From positions 62,001 through 126,000 of the forward strand of contig NZ_JABBPD010000004.1 of NCBI RefSeq assembly GCF_012927445.1: 64,000 nt of DNA. The letters are read 5' to 3'. The translations under genes and the position numbers were made by a program. Position 1 is the stretch's first letter. Each line of letters begins with the position of its first letter. The notes below the pieces were generated by a model, which saw nothing but the letters and a program-made list of their open reading frames with translations, had not been told where the DNA came from and searched no databases. Of this stretch, positions 47,930 to 57,144 are shown in pieces. The stretch is from Rhodoferax sp. (GTDB taxonomy: Bacteria; Pseudomonadota; Gammaproteobacteria; Burkholderiales; Burkholderiaceae_C).

Positions 47930-49093
47930 TTACTTGGCGGCGGCAGATTTTGCTACTGAATCAATAGCTACTTGCGCTTGTCCGACGGGGGCTACAGTTA
48001 CATTTTCCTTATAAATGCTGACCTTTTGACCGGGCGACAGCACATGCACGCCCGCCACCACCACCTGCATGCCGGGTTGCAAACCGCTGGCCACCACCAC
48101 CTCATTACCATCGGCCGTGGCGATTTGCACCGGCTGCAGCCTGACCGTCATGCTGGCGGTGTCCAGCACCCACACGGCGGACGCTTTGCCGTCCTGGCGG
48201 AAGGCAGTGGTTGGCAGCTTAATTACCGGGCTAACGCCACGCTGCAGCGCCTGCGGCACCACGGCGACTGTCGAGCCCAAAGCCGGGGCGTCTTTGGCGT
48301 CCAGCGCCACCTTCACGCCAAAGGTGCGGGTCACCGGATCGGCACTGGCGGACACCTCGCGCACCACGCCTTGAAAGATGGAGCTCGACGCCCACGCGCG
48401 CACCGTCACGCCAGACCCGGGCTTGATCGCTGCCACCTTGTCTTCCGGCACCGAAAACACCACGTCGCGTGGCCCGTCCTGCGCAATGCTGACGACCGGC
48501 GTCCCCGCTGCCACCACCTGGCCCGGCTCGGCGTCCACCGCCGTCACGACACCGGCGACGTCCGCCACCAACGTGGCATAACCGACCTGATTTCCCTGCC
48601 CCGACCACTGGGCTTGCGCCTGTTCGAATTGCGACTGGGCGGCTTTCAGGGTGGTTTCGCGGCGCTCCAACTCGGCCCCGCTGATGAAATTCTGGTCTTT
48701 CAGTTCTTTATAGCGCTTGAAATCAGCCGCCGCCAGATCGCGGTTGGTGGCCGCCGCAGTCAGCTGAGCCCGGCCCGCCGCCGCCGCCAGCTTGTAATCT
48801 TGCGGGTCCAGCTGGGCCAACACTTGACCGGCCTTGACGTGCTGGCCCAATTCAACCGGCCGCTGGGTCAGCTTGCCGCCGACCCGAAAACCCAGCCGCG
48901 ATTCGACCCGGGCCCGGACTTCGCCAGCAAACTCGACCTTAGACTGCATACTCTGCACGCCCACCGTCACGACCTTGACCGCGCGCACCGGCTCCTCTAC
49001 CGGCGCCGGCTTGGCACAGGCGGCCAGTAACAGCGTGGCCGCCAGCGGCAACAATCGCGCCGAAAATGACTTTGTAAACTTGACAAGATTCAT
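47930..49093 (-). CDS. RND efflux periplasmic adaptor (membrane fusion protein)
   Basis: About 387 residues, a lipoprotein with lipobox LLLAACAKP. A barrel-sandwich and hairpin follow (LGFRVGGKLTQRPVELGQHVKAG; YATLVADVAGVVTAVDAEPGQ, each a typical lipoyl half). The C-terminus (YKENVTVAPVGQAQVAIDSV) is encoded by repeat copy C read antisense, so this tail is probably not ancestral. The ATG at 49093 gives a normal signal peptide; a TTG frame starts at 49126. It is translationally close to the permease. A 26-bp palindrome upstream is a candidate operator. Confidence 0.9.
   Translation of the reverse strand: MNLVKFTKSFSARLLPLAATLLLAACAKPAPVEEPVRAVKVVTVGVQSMQSKVEFAGEVRARVESRLGFRVGGKLTQRPVELGQHVKAGQVLAQLDPQDYKLAAAAGRAQLTAAATNRDLAAADFKRYKELKDQNFISGAELERRETTLKAAQSQFEQAQAQWSGQGNQVGYATLVADVAGVVTAVDAEPGQVVAAGTPVVSIAQDGPRDVVFSVPEDKVAAIKPGSGVTVRAWASSSIFQGVVREVSASADPVTRTFGVKVALDAKDAPALGSTVAVVPQALQRGVSPVIKLPTTAFRQDGKASAVWVLDTASMTVRLQPVQIATADGNEVVVASGLQPGMQVVVAGVHVLSPGQKVSIYKENVTVAPVGQAQVAIDSVAKSAAAK
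47952..48008 (+). repeat. Dispersed repeat copy C, inside the RND adaptor gene (antisense)
   Basis: GCTACTGAATCAATAGC stem, then TACTTGCGCTTGTCCG, then ACGGGGGCTACAG and TTACATTTT. It covers the last codons of the adaptor gene and is read antisense to it. The reading frame is unbroken. Confidence 0.85.
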
Positions 49094-49124
49094 GACAGGA
49101 TTCGTTTTCAACAACGCAGAGTTC

Positions 49125-49150
49125 AATTAATGACCAAATGGTTAGTAATT
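49125..49150. promoter_or_regulatory. 26-bp inverted repeat upstream of the RND operon (candidate TetR-type operator)
   Basis: The arms AATTAATGACC and GGTTAGTAATT match at 9 of 11 positions around a 4-base centre. It lies 32 bp before the adaptor start and 69 bp before the divergent hpnC. TetR-family repressors of RND pumps bind sites of this size. No tetR gene is adjacent. Confidence 0.6.
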
Positions 49151-49218
49151 TTATGTGCATTCATTGGGTTGTCAAACTGCAACCTGTCCCCCCGCCTTGA
49201 CCCGAACCCTTCGCCCGC

Positions 49219-50079
49219 GTGACTAAAAATATCTCCCCCACCGCCCAGCCCGTCGACCACTACGAGAACTTCCCGGTGGCCTCCTGGCTGTGCCCGCCGC
49301 ACCTGCGCCCGGCGATTGCCGCCATTTACTGGTTTGCCCGCACGGCGGACGACATGGCCGACGAGGGCGACGCCAACGCCGCGGCCCGCCTGAGCGATCT
49401 GGCCAGCTTTCGCCGCGACCTGCACGCCCTGGCCGCCGGACTGCCCCACAGCGGCCGCTGGCCCCAGGTCTTTGACCCGCTGGACCGGGTGTTGCGTGAG
49501 TTTCAGCTGCCCACCCTGCTTCTGGAGCAACTGCTGGATGCGTTTGAGCAGGACGTCCGCTTCACCGCCGCCGGTCGGCGCTACCAGACCGATGCCGAAT
49601 TGCTCGACTATTGCACGCGCTCGGCCAACCCAGTGGGCCGGCTGTTGCTGCACCTGTATGGGATTAAGGACGACGCCTTGCTGACACAAAGTGACCAGAT
49701 TTGCAGCGCGCTGCAACTGATCAACTTCTGGCAGGACGTCAGCGTCGACGTGCCGCGGGCGCGCTGGTACCCCTCGGCGCAAGCCATGCAACAACACGGC
49801 GTGCAGGACGCCGACCTGCAAGCGGACAGCACCTCATTAAATGCTACTAAATTAATAGCATTCTACGCAGAAACAGCAAGGGCTAGCATGCTAAAAGGTG
49901 CTTCCCTGGCATGCCAGATCCCCGGTCGCGCTGGCTGGGAACTGCGCCTCGTGGTGCAAGGCGGCCTGCGCATTCTGGACAAGATCGAGGCCATGAACTT
50001 TGCCACCTGGCGGGCACGGCCCAAGCTGGGGCTGTTCGACCTGCCCGTTTTGCTGTGGCGCGCCTGGCGCATGGGGTGA
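49219..50079 (+). CDS. hpnC: Squalene synthase HpnC
   Basis: A 286-residue trans-isoprenyl diphosphate synthase family protein, first of the HpnC-HpnD-HpnE route from farnesyl diphosphate to squalene. The aspartate-rich motif is IYWFARTADDMADEGD and the second is INFWQDVSVDVPRARWY. A short stretch before GRAGWELRLV (SLNATKLIAFYAETARASML) is encoded by repeat copy D. It probably starts an operon with hpnD and hpnE. Confidence 0.92.
   Translation: MTKNISPTAQPVDHYENFPVASWLCPPHLRPAIAAIYWFARTADDMADEGDANAAARLSDLASFRRDLHALAAGLPHSGRWPQVFDPLDRVLREFQLPTLLLEQLLDAFEQDVRFTAAGRRYQTDAELLDYCTRSANPVGRLLLHLYGIKDDALLTQSDQICSALQLINFWQDVSVDVPRARWYPSAQAMQQHGVQDADLQADSTSLNATKLIAFYAETARASMLKGASLACQIPGRAGWELRLVVQGGLRILDKIEAMNFATWRARPKLGLFDLPVLLWRAWRMG
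49843..49898 (+). repeat. Dispersed repeat copy D, inside hpnC
   Basis: GCTACTAAATTAATAGC stem, then ATTCTACGCAGAAACAGC, then AAGGGCTAGCATGC. The stem is well preserved and the core is degraded. It is in the sense direction and read in frame. Confidence 0.65.
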
Positions 50080-50137
50080 GGCTTTGCCGGGCGCCAGCCG
50101 CCCTGTTTTAAACTCAGGGCCTCAACTCGAACCACTC

Positions 50138-50977
50138 ATGACGCCCCAAGACTACGTTCAGCAAAAAGCCGCCGCCTCGGGCAGCAGCTTTTATTACGCT
50201 TTTTTGTTTTTGCCCAAGCCCCGGCGCGCCGCCATCACCGCGTTCTATGCCTTTTGCCGCGAGGTCGATGACGTGGTGGACGACATGATCGACCCCGGCG
50301 TGGCCGGCACCAAGCTGGCCTGGTGGCAAACCGAAGTGGCCAAGTCCTTTGCCGGCCAGCCCAGCCACCCGGTGATGCAGGCGCTGATGCCGCTGGCGGC
50401 CGACTACTGTATTGAAGAGCGCCACCTGCAAGCGGTGATCGACGGCTGCCAGATGGACCTGGTGCAAACCCGTTACCTCGACTTTCCCGGCCTGCAGCGC
50501 TACTGCCATCTGGTGGCGGGCGTGGTGGGCGAAGTGGCTGCCAACATCTTTGGCCAGACGCAGGCGCAAACCACGGCCTACGCGCACAAGCTGGGGCAAG
50601 CACTGCAACTCACCAACATCATCCGCGACGTCGGCGAAGACGCTTTGCGCGGGCGCATTTATCTGCCGGTCAACGAAATGCAGCAGTTTGACGTCAAGGC
50701 CCATGAAATCCTGAAGCGCACTTATTCAGACCGTTTCACCGCGCTGATGAAGTTCCAGGCCCAGCGTGCCCAGGGCCTGTACGACGAGGCCCTGGCCCTG
50801 CTGCCCGACCCGGACCGCCGCGCCCAGAAACCCGGCCTGATGATGGCCAGCATCTACCGCGCTTTGCTGACCGAAATCGAACGCGACGGTTTTCAGGTGC
50901 TGCACCAGCGCGTCAGCCTCACCCCCTTGCGCAAGCTGTGGCTGGCGTGGAAGGTGCAAGCGCTCGGCAGAATCTAG
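50138..50977 (+). CDS. hpnD: Presqualene diphosphate synthase HpnD
   Basis: A 279-residue prenyl synthase of the squalene/phytoene family. Motifs are FYAFCREVDDVVDDMIDP (first Asp-rich) and LTNIIRDVGEDALRGRIYLP (second). It condenses two farnesyl diphosphates to presqualene diphosphate. The ATG at 50138 is chosen because family N-termini start here; the frame from 50000 is longer but unlike them. It lies 58 bp after hpnC and 46 bp before hpnE. Confidence 0.94.
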   Translation: MTPQDYVQQKAAASGSSFYYAFLFLPKPRRAAITAFYAFCREVDDVVDDMIDPGVAGTKLAWWQTEVAKSFAGQPSHPVMQALMPLAADYCIEERHLQAVIDGCQMDLVQTRYLDFPGLQRYCHLVAGVVGEVAANIFGQTQAQTTAYAHKLGQALQLTNIIRDVGEDALRGRIYLPVNEMQQFDVKAHEILKRTYSDRFTALMKFQAQRAQGLYDEALALLPDPDRRAQKPGLMMASIYRALLTEIERDGFQVLHQRVSLTPLRKLWLAWKVQALGRI

Positions 50978-51023
50978 TGGCCCCCACGCTTGTCACGGCC
51001 CCGGTGCGGCGGCGCATCTAAAA

Positions 51024-52349
51024 ATGAAAATTGCCATCATCGGTGCTGGCTGGGCCGGCATGGCCGCGGCCGTCGAGGCGACGCAGGCCGGTCACCAAGC
51101 TATTGTTTTTGAAGCAGCTCACGCAATCGGCGGGCGGGCTAGAGCTGTCAACAGCACATTACCCGACGGCACCCCGGTGACGCTGGACAACGGCCAGCAC
51201 ATCCTGATTGGCGCTTACAGCGAGACCCTGCGCCTGCTGCGCCGGGTCGGCGTACCGCAGGACAAGGCTCTGCTGCGGCAGCCCATGACCCTGCAATTTC
51301 CCGACGGGCTGGGCTTGCGCTTTCCGGCCTGGCCCGCGCCGCTGGACGCGCTGGCCGGCATTTTGAGCGCGCGCGGCTGGGGCGTGGCCGACAAATGGTC
51401 ATTGCTGCGCGTTGCCACCGGCTGGCAAGTCCGCGGCTTTCAGTGTGCGGCGAGCCTGTCGGTGTCCCAGCTCTGCCAGGGCTTGAGCCGGCGCGTGATG
51501 ACGGAGTTGATTGAGCCGCTGTGTGTGTCGGCCCTCAACACCCCGGCCGAACGGGCCAGCGCCCAGGTCTTTTTGCGGGTCATGCAAGATTCCTTGTTTG
51601 GCGCGCCGGGTGGCTCCAATTTGTTACTGCCCCGGCTTGATCTCTCCGCGCTGTTTCCCGATGCCGCGGCCCGATGGCTCACGGAACAAGGTGGCCAGCT
51701 GCGCCTCGGTACGCGGGTCGACTCGGTGCTGCAAGCGGGCACACAGTGGCAGGTTCAGGGCGAAGTCTTTGACGCCGTCATTTTTGCCACCTCCGCCTCA
51801 GAAGCGGTGCGCGCCTTAGAGAACATTGCGCAAGAAGCGCCTGATTCGCTAGCAAACAACATCTACGACTGGACCCGGATCACCCGTGCCCTGCAGTTTG
51901 AAGCCATCAGCACGGTCTACGCCTGGGGCCCCGGCGCGGCCCTGCCCCAGCCGATGCTGACCCTGCGCAGCCACACCAGCGCCGACCCGACCCGACCCGC
52001 GCCGGCGCAGTTTGTGTTTGACCGCGGCCAACTGGGCGGCCCTCACGGCCTGCTCGCTTTTGTGGTCAGCGCCAGCAAGGGCGACCGCGGGGCGCTGCAA
52101 GCGCAAGTGCTCGTGCAAGCCGAGCAGCAACTGGGCCTGCGGCTGCACGCCGTGCAAACCATTGTGGAAAAGCGTGCCACCTTTGCCTGCACACCCGGCC
52201 TGCAACGCCCGGCCCAGCACATTGCGCCCGGGCTGATGGTCTGTGGCGACTATGTCGCAGGACCTTACCCAGCCACGCTGGAGGGCGCGGTACGCAGCGC
52301 CATGACCGCCGTTCAAGCCATCACCCTAACCCAGCGCGCACCTGCCTGA
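51024..52349 (+). CDS. hpnE: Hydroxysqualene dehydroxylase HpnE
   Basis: A 441-residue FAD-dependent amine-oxidase-fold enzyme that completes squalene formation. The dinucleotide motif is KIAIIGAGWAGMAAAVEA and the second is AIGGRARAV. The C-terminal FAD contact is GDYVAGPYPATLEGAV. The region AIVFEAAHAIGGRARAV is coded with codons unlike the rest (AGA, GTT, TTA) and overlaps what looks like repeat copy I. It ends the hpnCDE group. A squalene-hopene cyclase is not in the window. Confidence 0.93.
   Translation: MKIAIIGAGWAGMAAAVEATQAGHQAIVFEAAHAIGGRARAVNSTLPDGTPVTLDNGQHILIGAYSETLRLLRRVGVPQDKALLRQPMTLQFPDGLGLRFPAWPAPLDALAGILSARGWGVADKWSLLRVATGWQVRGFQCAASLSVSQLCQGLSRRVMTELIEPLCVSALNTPAERASAQVFLRVMQDSLFGAPGGSNLLLPRLDLSALFPDAAARWLTEQGGQLRLGTRVDSVLQAGTQWQVQGEVFDAVIFATSASEAVRALENIAQEAPDSLANNIYDWTRITRALQFEAISTVYAWGPGAALPQPMLTLRSHTSADPTRPAPAQFVFDRGQLGGPHGLLAFVVSASKGDRGALQAQVLVQAEQQLGLRLHAVQTIVEKRATFACTPGLQRPAQHIAPGLMVCGDYVAGPYPATLEGAVRSAMTAVQAITLTQRAPA
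51099..51146 (+). repeat. Possible dispersed repeat copy I, inside hpnE
   Basis: GCTATTGTTTTTGAAGC, then AGCTCACGCAATCGG, then CGGGCGGGCTAGAGC. The stem is imperfect and the core is altered. It falls on a conserved part of the protein, so it may be chance resemblance or a repeat remodelled by selection. Confidence 0.35.
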
Positions 52350-52386
52350 AGCCTCGCAGCCAAGCACAACCAGTCAATAGACCCTA

Positions 52387-54798
52387 ATGAAACGCACCCT
52401 AAAATTTTTTGCCCTTCTGCTGCTCACGCTCATCGTGGCCGCAGGCGCCGCTGCCGCCTGGTACCTCCACACCAAACAGCCGCAGCGCGCGGGCACACTG
52501 ACGCTGACAAAACTCACCGCACCCGTCAGCGTCAATTTTGATGAACGCGGGGTGCCGCACATCCGGGCCGATAACGAGATCGATTTGTACCGTGCGCTGG
52601 GTTACGTGCATGCGCAGGACCGTTTGTTTCAGATGGAGATGGTGCGCCGGCTGGCGCAGGGTGAACTGGCCGAGGTGCTGGGGCCCAAACTGGCCGACGT
52701 TGACCGGCTGTTTCGCACCCTCGGCATTCGCGCCCATGCCGAAGCCACGGCCGCCCAAATGGACCTGCAAAGCCCCTCCTCCAAGGTCCTGACCGCCTAC
52801 CTGGATGGCATCAATCAATACCAGGACACCCACCCGGCCCCAATGGAGTTTGACCTGCTGGGCATCCCCAAGCGGCCATTCACCGCACAGGACACCCTTG
52901 CCGTGTCGGGCTATCTGGCCTACAGCTTTGCCGCCGCGTTTCGGACCGAGCCCGCCTTGACCTTTGTACGCGACAAACTGGGTGCTGGCTACTTGAAAGC
53001 GTTTGACCTCGACTGGCACGCCGAAGGGGTGCTGAAGCCGGGCACCACGACAGCGATGAACCCCCAGACCTGGCAAAAGCTCGACCAGATTGCCCAACTC
53101 AGCCAGCAGGCCCTGGCGGCGGCGGGTCTGCCGCGATTCGAGGGCAGCAATGCCTGGGCCCTGTCGGGCCGCCGCACGGCCAGTGGCAAGCCCCTGCTGG
53201 CGGGTGACCCGCACATCGATTTTTCGGTGCCCTCCGTCTGGTACGAGGCCCATCTGTCCGCGCCTGGCTTCGAGTTGTACGGCCACCTCCAGGCGCTGAA
53301 CCCCAGTGCGCTGCTGGGCCACAACCAGCAATTTGGCTGGAGTGTCACCATGTTTCAAAACGATGACATGGACCTGGTCGCCGAGAAAACCAACCCCGAC
53401 AACGCCAACCAAATCTGGTACCAGGGCCAATGGGTGGATTTGCAAATCCACGAAGAAACCATTCTGATCAAGGGCGAAGCCCCCATCCTGCTGACCCTGC
53501 GGCGCTCGCCGCACGGGCCCATCATCACCGATGCGTTCCCCCAAAGTCTGGGCACGACACCGGTCGCCATGTGGTGGACTTTTCTAGAAACCGACAACCC
53601 GATCCTGGATGCCTTTTATGAGCTGAACCGCGCCGATACGCTGGAGAAAGCGCGTGGCGCCGCCAGCAAGATCCACGCCCCCGGCCTTAACGTGGTGTGG
53701 GCCAATGCCGCCGGCAACATCGGCTGGTGGGCTGCCGCCAAGCTGCCCATTCGGCCGGACAACGTGAACCCCAACTTCATCCTGGACGGCAGCACCAGCG
53801 AGGCGGACAAACTGGGCTTTTACCGCTTCAGTGACAACCCGCAAGAAGAAAACCCGGCACGCGGCTACATCGTTTCGGCCAATCACCAGCCCAAGCCAAA
53901 CAGTGGGGTGCCGGTTCCCGGTTATTACAACCTCTATGACCGCGTCCAGCGGCTGGACGAACGTCTGCGTGATGAAAGCATCAAGTGGGACGTCACGAAC
54001 AGCCAGTCGGTGCAGCTTGACAGCCAGAATGGCTATGGTCCGCGCGTGCTCAAACCCTTGCTACCCGTTTTGAACGACATCGTCACCGATCCACTGGAAC
54101 GGGCCTTGCTGCAGAGTCTGGCCAAGTGGGACGGCAACCACACCGTCAACAACATTCCGCCCACCCTCTTCAACCAGTTTCTGTACGAGCTGGCCCGGGG
54201 CACCATGGCCGATGAAATGGGCGAGGTTCAGTTCAAGAATTTATTGGGCACCCGGGCCCTCGACTTTGCCCTGCCCCGGCTGGCCGAAGACGCCACGTCG
54301 CCTTGGTGGGACAACCGCAACACCCTCGCCGTGGAGAACCGCGCGGACACCCTGAAAGTGGTCTGGCGCGCCACCATCGACCATTTGCAGGCCACCCTCG
54401 GCAAAAACCCCACGGATTGGGGCTGGGGCAAGGCCCACACACTGACCCACGGTCATCCGCTGGCGGCTCAAAAACCGCTGGACCGACTGTTTAACGTCGG
54501 CCCCTTTGCCGCGCCGGGCGGACGGGAAACGCCCAACAATTTATCAAGCGCCATCGGACCCGCCCCCTGGGCGGTGAGCTACGGCCCGTCCACCCGGCGC
54601 CTGATCGACTTTGCCGATGCCAGTAAAGCCTTGGGCATCAACCCGGTGGGCCAAAGCGGCGTGTTGTTTGACGCGCATTACAAAGACCAGGCGCAAACTT
54701 ATATGGAGGGGGGTTATGTGCCGCAGCACCTGAGCGCCGCCGACGTCAAAGCCAACACCCGCAGCACACTGACACTCACACCGGCCGCCGCGCACTGA
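52387..54798 (+). CDS. Penicillin acylase family protein (Ntn hydrolase)
   Basis: An 803-residue protein with an N-terminal membrane or signal segment (about 4-28). The autocatalytic site precedes the nucleophile Ser254 in RFEGSNAWALSG, which becomes the N-terminus of the beta chain. HGPIITD and the NPQEENPARGYIVSANHQPK region fit the family. Members cleave beta-lactam or N-acyl homoserine lactone side chains, in the periplasm. The substrate is not clear. It follows hpnE by 37 bp on the same strand. Confidence 0.9.
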   Translation: MKRTLKFFALLLLTLIVAAGAAAAWYLHTKQPQRAGTLTLTKLTAPVSVNFDERGVPHIRADNEIDLYRALGYVHAQDRLFQMEMVRRLAQGELAEVLGPKLADVDRLFRTLGIRAHAEATAAQMDLQSPSSKVLTAYLDGINQYQDTHPAPMEFDLLGIPKRPFTAQDTLAVSGYLAYSFAAAFRTEPALTFVRDKLGAGYLKAFDLDWHAEGVLKPGTTTAMNPQTWQKLDQIAQLSQQALAAAGLPRFEGSNAWALSGRRTASGKPLLAGDPHIDFSVPSVWYEAHLSAPGFELYGHLQALNPSALLGHNQQFGWSVTMFQNDDMDLVAEKTNPDNANQIWYQGQWVDLQIHEETILIKGEAPILLTLRRSPHGPIITDAFPQSLGTTPVAMWWTFLETDNPILDAFYELNRADTLEKARGAASKIHAPGLNVVWANAAGNIGWWAAAKLPIRPDNVNPNFILDGSTSEADKLGFYRFSDNPQEENPARGYIVSANHQPKPNSGVPVPGYYNLYDRVQRLDERLRDESIKWDVTNSQSVQLDSQNGYGPRVLKPLLPVLNDIVTDPLERALLQSLAKWDGNHTVNNIPPTLFNQFLYELARGTMADEMGEVQFKNLLGTRALDFALPRLAEDATSPWWDNRNTLAVENRADTLKVVWRATIDHLQATLGKNPTDWGWGKAHTLTHGHPLAAQKPLDRLFNVGPFAAPGGRETPNNLSSAIGPAPWAVSYGPSTRRLIDFADASKALGINPVGQSGVLFDAHYKDQAQTYMEGGYVPQHLSAADVKANTRSTLTLTPAAAH

Positions 54799-54817
54799 GC
54801 CGGCAAGACGCCACCCC

Positions 54818-55528
54818 CTACAGCCGCGCCGGCGCCGCCTGGAGCAAGTCACACAACTCGCTCAAGGTGGCCACCGTCACATGCGGCTGAGCCTCGTGCG
54901 ACCACGGATGCTCATGACGGTTAACCCACACGGTTTGCATGCCGGCACCCAAACCGCCGAGCACGTCCAGCGCTGCATCGTCCCCGACGTGCAGCACATC
55001 GACTGACGCAACCCCGGCGCTGCTGGCGGCGGCGTGAAAAATGCGCGGATCGGGTTTGCCCACGCCAAATTCCTGGGCGCTCAGGCTCGCCACAAAAAAC
55101 TCACCGACACCGACCCGTCCCACATCGGCATTGCCGTTGGTCAGCGCCACCAGAGGAAAGCGCGCCGCCAAAAATGCCAGCGCCGGGCGCGCATCGTCAA
55201 ACAGATCGACCTGCATGCGTTCGGTAAAAAAAACCTCAAACGCGGCTTCGGCCAGGCCGGTATCTTCATTGGCGCGGTGCAGCGCCAGGCGGATGGACTC
55301 ACGCCGCAAAGCGCTCAAGTCATGCCCGATCTCCGGCTGGGTGAGTACCACGTGTTGGCGCAGCGTCAGTCGGGCCTGCGGGTCGGCAAAAACGGCCGCC
55401 GCGCCGGGCGCCTGCTGGACCAGCCAGGTGGACAAGGCTCTTTCGGCGCGTTCAATCGTGGGCCAGATCGGCCACAAGGTGTCGTCCAGATCGAGGGTTA
55501 TTGCCTTGATTTTTGAAATATCCAGCAT
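54818..55528 (-). CDS. HAD-superfamily hydrolase (YigB-like)
   Basis: A 236-residue phosphatase. Motif I DLDDTLW carries the nucleophile Asp, motif II is the Thr in LVALTNGN, the Lys is in [10 protein letters not shown], and motif IV is [13 protein letters not shown]. It fits subfamily I with an alpha-helical cap, as in YigB flavin phosphatases. The start at 55528 is chosen because DLDDTLW must lie near the N-terminus; a frame to 55888 is too long. It leaves only 19 bp to the divergent hemH start. Confidence 0.88.
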   Translation of the reverse strand: MLDISKIKAITLDLDDTLWPIWPTIERAERALSTWLVQQAPGAAAVFADPQARLTLRQHVVLTQPEIGHDLSALRRESIRLALHRANEDTGLAEAAFEVFFTERMQVDLFDDARPALAFLAARFPLVALTNGNADVGRVGVGEFFVASLSAQEFGVGKPDPRIFHAAASSAGVASVDVLHVGDDAALDVLGGLGAGMQTVWVNRHEHPWSHEAQPHVTVATLSELCDLLQAAPARL

Positions 55529-55547
55529 AGGTGCGGGAGAATACTGC

Positions 55548-56657
55548 ATGACCTCATTCAAGCTTGGCCCGTTTGCCAAAGAACCCCCTTTCAAGCATGG
55601 CCAAGCGCCACGCACCGCCGTGCTGTTTTGCAACCTGGGCACCCCCGACACGCCCACCACCGCCGATGTGCGGCGTTTTCTGCGCGAGTTTTTAAGTGAT
55701 CCGCGCGTGGTCGAAATCCCGCGCCTGCTCTGGCTGCTGATTCTGCACGGCATCATCCTGCGCTTTCGGCCGGCCAAGTCCGCCGCCAAATACGCCAGCA
55801 TCTGGACGCCCGAGGGCTCGCCGCTCAAGGTCTGGACCGAAAAACAGGCCAAGCTGCTGCAGGGCTGGCTGGCGCAGCGCGGGCACAACGTGCAGGTGCG
55901 CTACGCCATGCGGTATGGCAGCACCTCGATGCAAGAGCAGCTGGACGCGCTCAAGGCCGAGGGCACGACGCGCGTATTGATTGTGCCGGCTTACCCGCAG
56001 TATTCCGCCACCACCACGGCCAGCCTGTTTGACGCGGTGTACGCCTGGGCCGGCAAGGTGCGCGCCATTCCCGAACTGCGCTTTGTCAACCACTACCACG
56101 ACGACCCGCGCTACATCGCCGCGCTAGGCGTGAGCATTCAGCGCTACTGGAAAAACAACGGGCGCCCGGACCAATTGGTGATGAGCTTTCATGGGGTGCC
56201 CGAGCGCACCCTGCAGCTGGGCGATCCCTACCACTGCGAATGCTTCAAGACTGCACGCTTGCTGGCCGAAGAGCTGGGCCTGAACGACAGGCAATACAAA
56301 GTGACGTTTCAGTCGCGCCTGGGCCGCGCCAAGTGGCTGCAGCCCTACACCGAACCGAGCCTGATCGCCCTGGGCAAGGCACGCGTCGCGCGGGTGGACG
56401 TGGTCTGCCCCGGCTTCACCAGCGACTGCCTGGAAACACTGGAAGAAATCGCCATGGAAGGCAAGGCCGCCTTCCTGAAAGCCGGTGGCAAGCAATTTCA
56501 CTACATCCCAGCCCTGAACGATGACCCGGTCTGGATCACCGCCCTGTGTGAACTCACGCTGCAGCATCTGGCCGGCTGGCCGACGCAAGCCACGCCGGAT
56601 GCGTCCGCACTGGCAGCGTCACGGGCCGCCGCGCTGGCGCTCGGAGCCCAGCAGTAG
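55548..56657 (+). CDS. hemH: Ferrochelatase
   Basis: A 369-residue enzyme inserting ferrous iron into protoporphyrin IX, the last step of heme synthesis. Motifs are [20 protein letters not shown] at the N-terminus, then [11 protein letters not shown] with the catalytic His, and [16 protein letters not shown] with the second conserved region. Length is typical. Repeat copy E follows the stop after 13 bp. Confidence 0.96.
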   Translation: MTSFKLGPFAKEPPFKHGQAPRTAVLFCNLGTPDTPTTADVRRFLREFLSDPRVVEIPRLLWLLILHGIILRFRPAKSAAKYASIWTPEGSPLKVWTEKQAKLLQGWLAQRGHNVQVRYAMRYGSTSMQEQLDALKAEGTTRVLIVPAYPQYSATTTASLFDAVYAWAGKVRAIPELRFVNHYHDDPRYIAALGVSIQRYWKNNGRPDQLVMSFHGVPERTLQLGDPYHCECFKTARLLAEELGLNDRQYKVTFQSRLGRAKWLQPYTEPSLIALGKARVARVDVVCPGFTSDCLETLEEIAMEGKAAFLKAGGKQFHYIPALNDDPVWITALCELTLQHLAGWPTQATPDASALAASRAAALALGAQQ

Positions 56658-56670
56658 CAGCAACGCATAC

Positions 56671-56726
56671 GCTATCTTTATCATAGCTACCTGCGCTTAA
56701 GCAACGGGGGCTAGAGGCTTATTTCA
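56671..56726 (+). repeat. Dispersed repeat copy E, intergenic after hemH
   Basis: GCTATCTTTATCATAGC stem, then TACCTGCGCTTAAGC, then AACGGGGGCTAGAGGC and TTATTTCAT. This is one of the best preserved copies. Confidence 0.85.
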
Positions 56727-56891
56727 TGTATAGAACGAACCACTACCCCCTGCGATAAGCTGCAGTCCATTTCTTAGCGTCAAGCATCGTTCAGCGGTGC
56801 TGGACGCTTACGCCCTCTCCTTGAACCGCAGGCGCTCATGCTTCAGACCAGTTGAACCACCTATGACCACTACGGTTATGCCCTCATCGCC

Positions 56892-57116
56892 GTGCTGCTC
56901 ATTTTGCTGGCCAGCCCTGCGTTCGAACAGGCGGCCGGCGTGAATGTGCAGGCCCATACCCACATCGAGCGGCCGCGGGCGGCCCTGGTGGCAACCTTGC
57001 TCTTTGCGCTGGCGGTGGCACCGACGGCCGCCATTGTTTTGATCCAGGGCAATCCTTTCCAACATCCCACGGATGTCACGTCCGCCCCCATTAAAGCGGC
57101 CGTCTCCGGCCTCTAA
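56892..57116 (+). CDS. Hypothetical small hydrophobic protein, 74 residues, possible fragment
   Basis: GTG start giving MLLILLASPAFEQAAGVN, then a second hydrophobic stretch ALVATLLFALAVAPTAAIVL. The frame is open further upstream (TTYDHYGYALIA) but has no ATG there, so it may be the remnant of a larger membrane protein. No family is recognised and no ribosome site is evident. It lies between hemH with repeat E and the small exported gene. Confidence 0.35.
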   Translation: MLLILLASPAFEQAAGVNVQAHTHIERPRAALVATLLFALAVAPTAAIVLIQGNPFQHPTDVTSAPIKAAVSGL

Positions 57117-57144
57117 AATATGACGCATATTTAGGAGACGCAAA

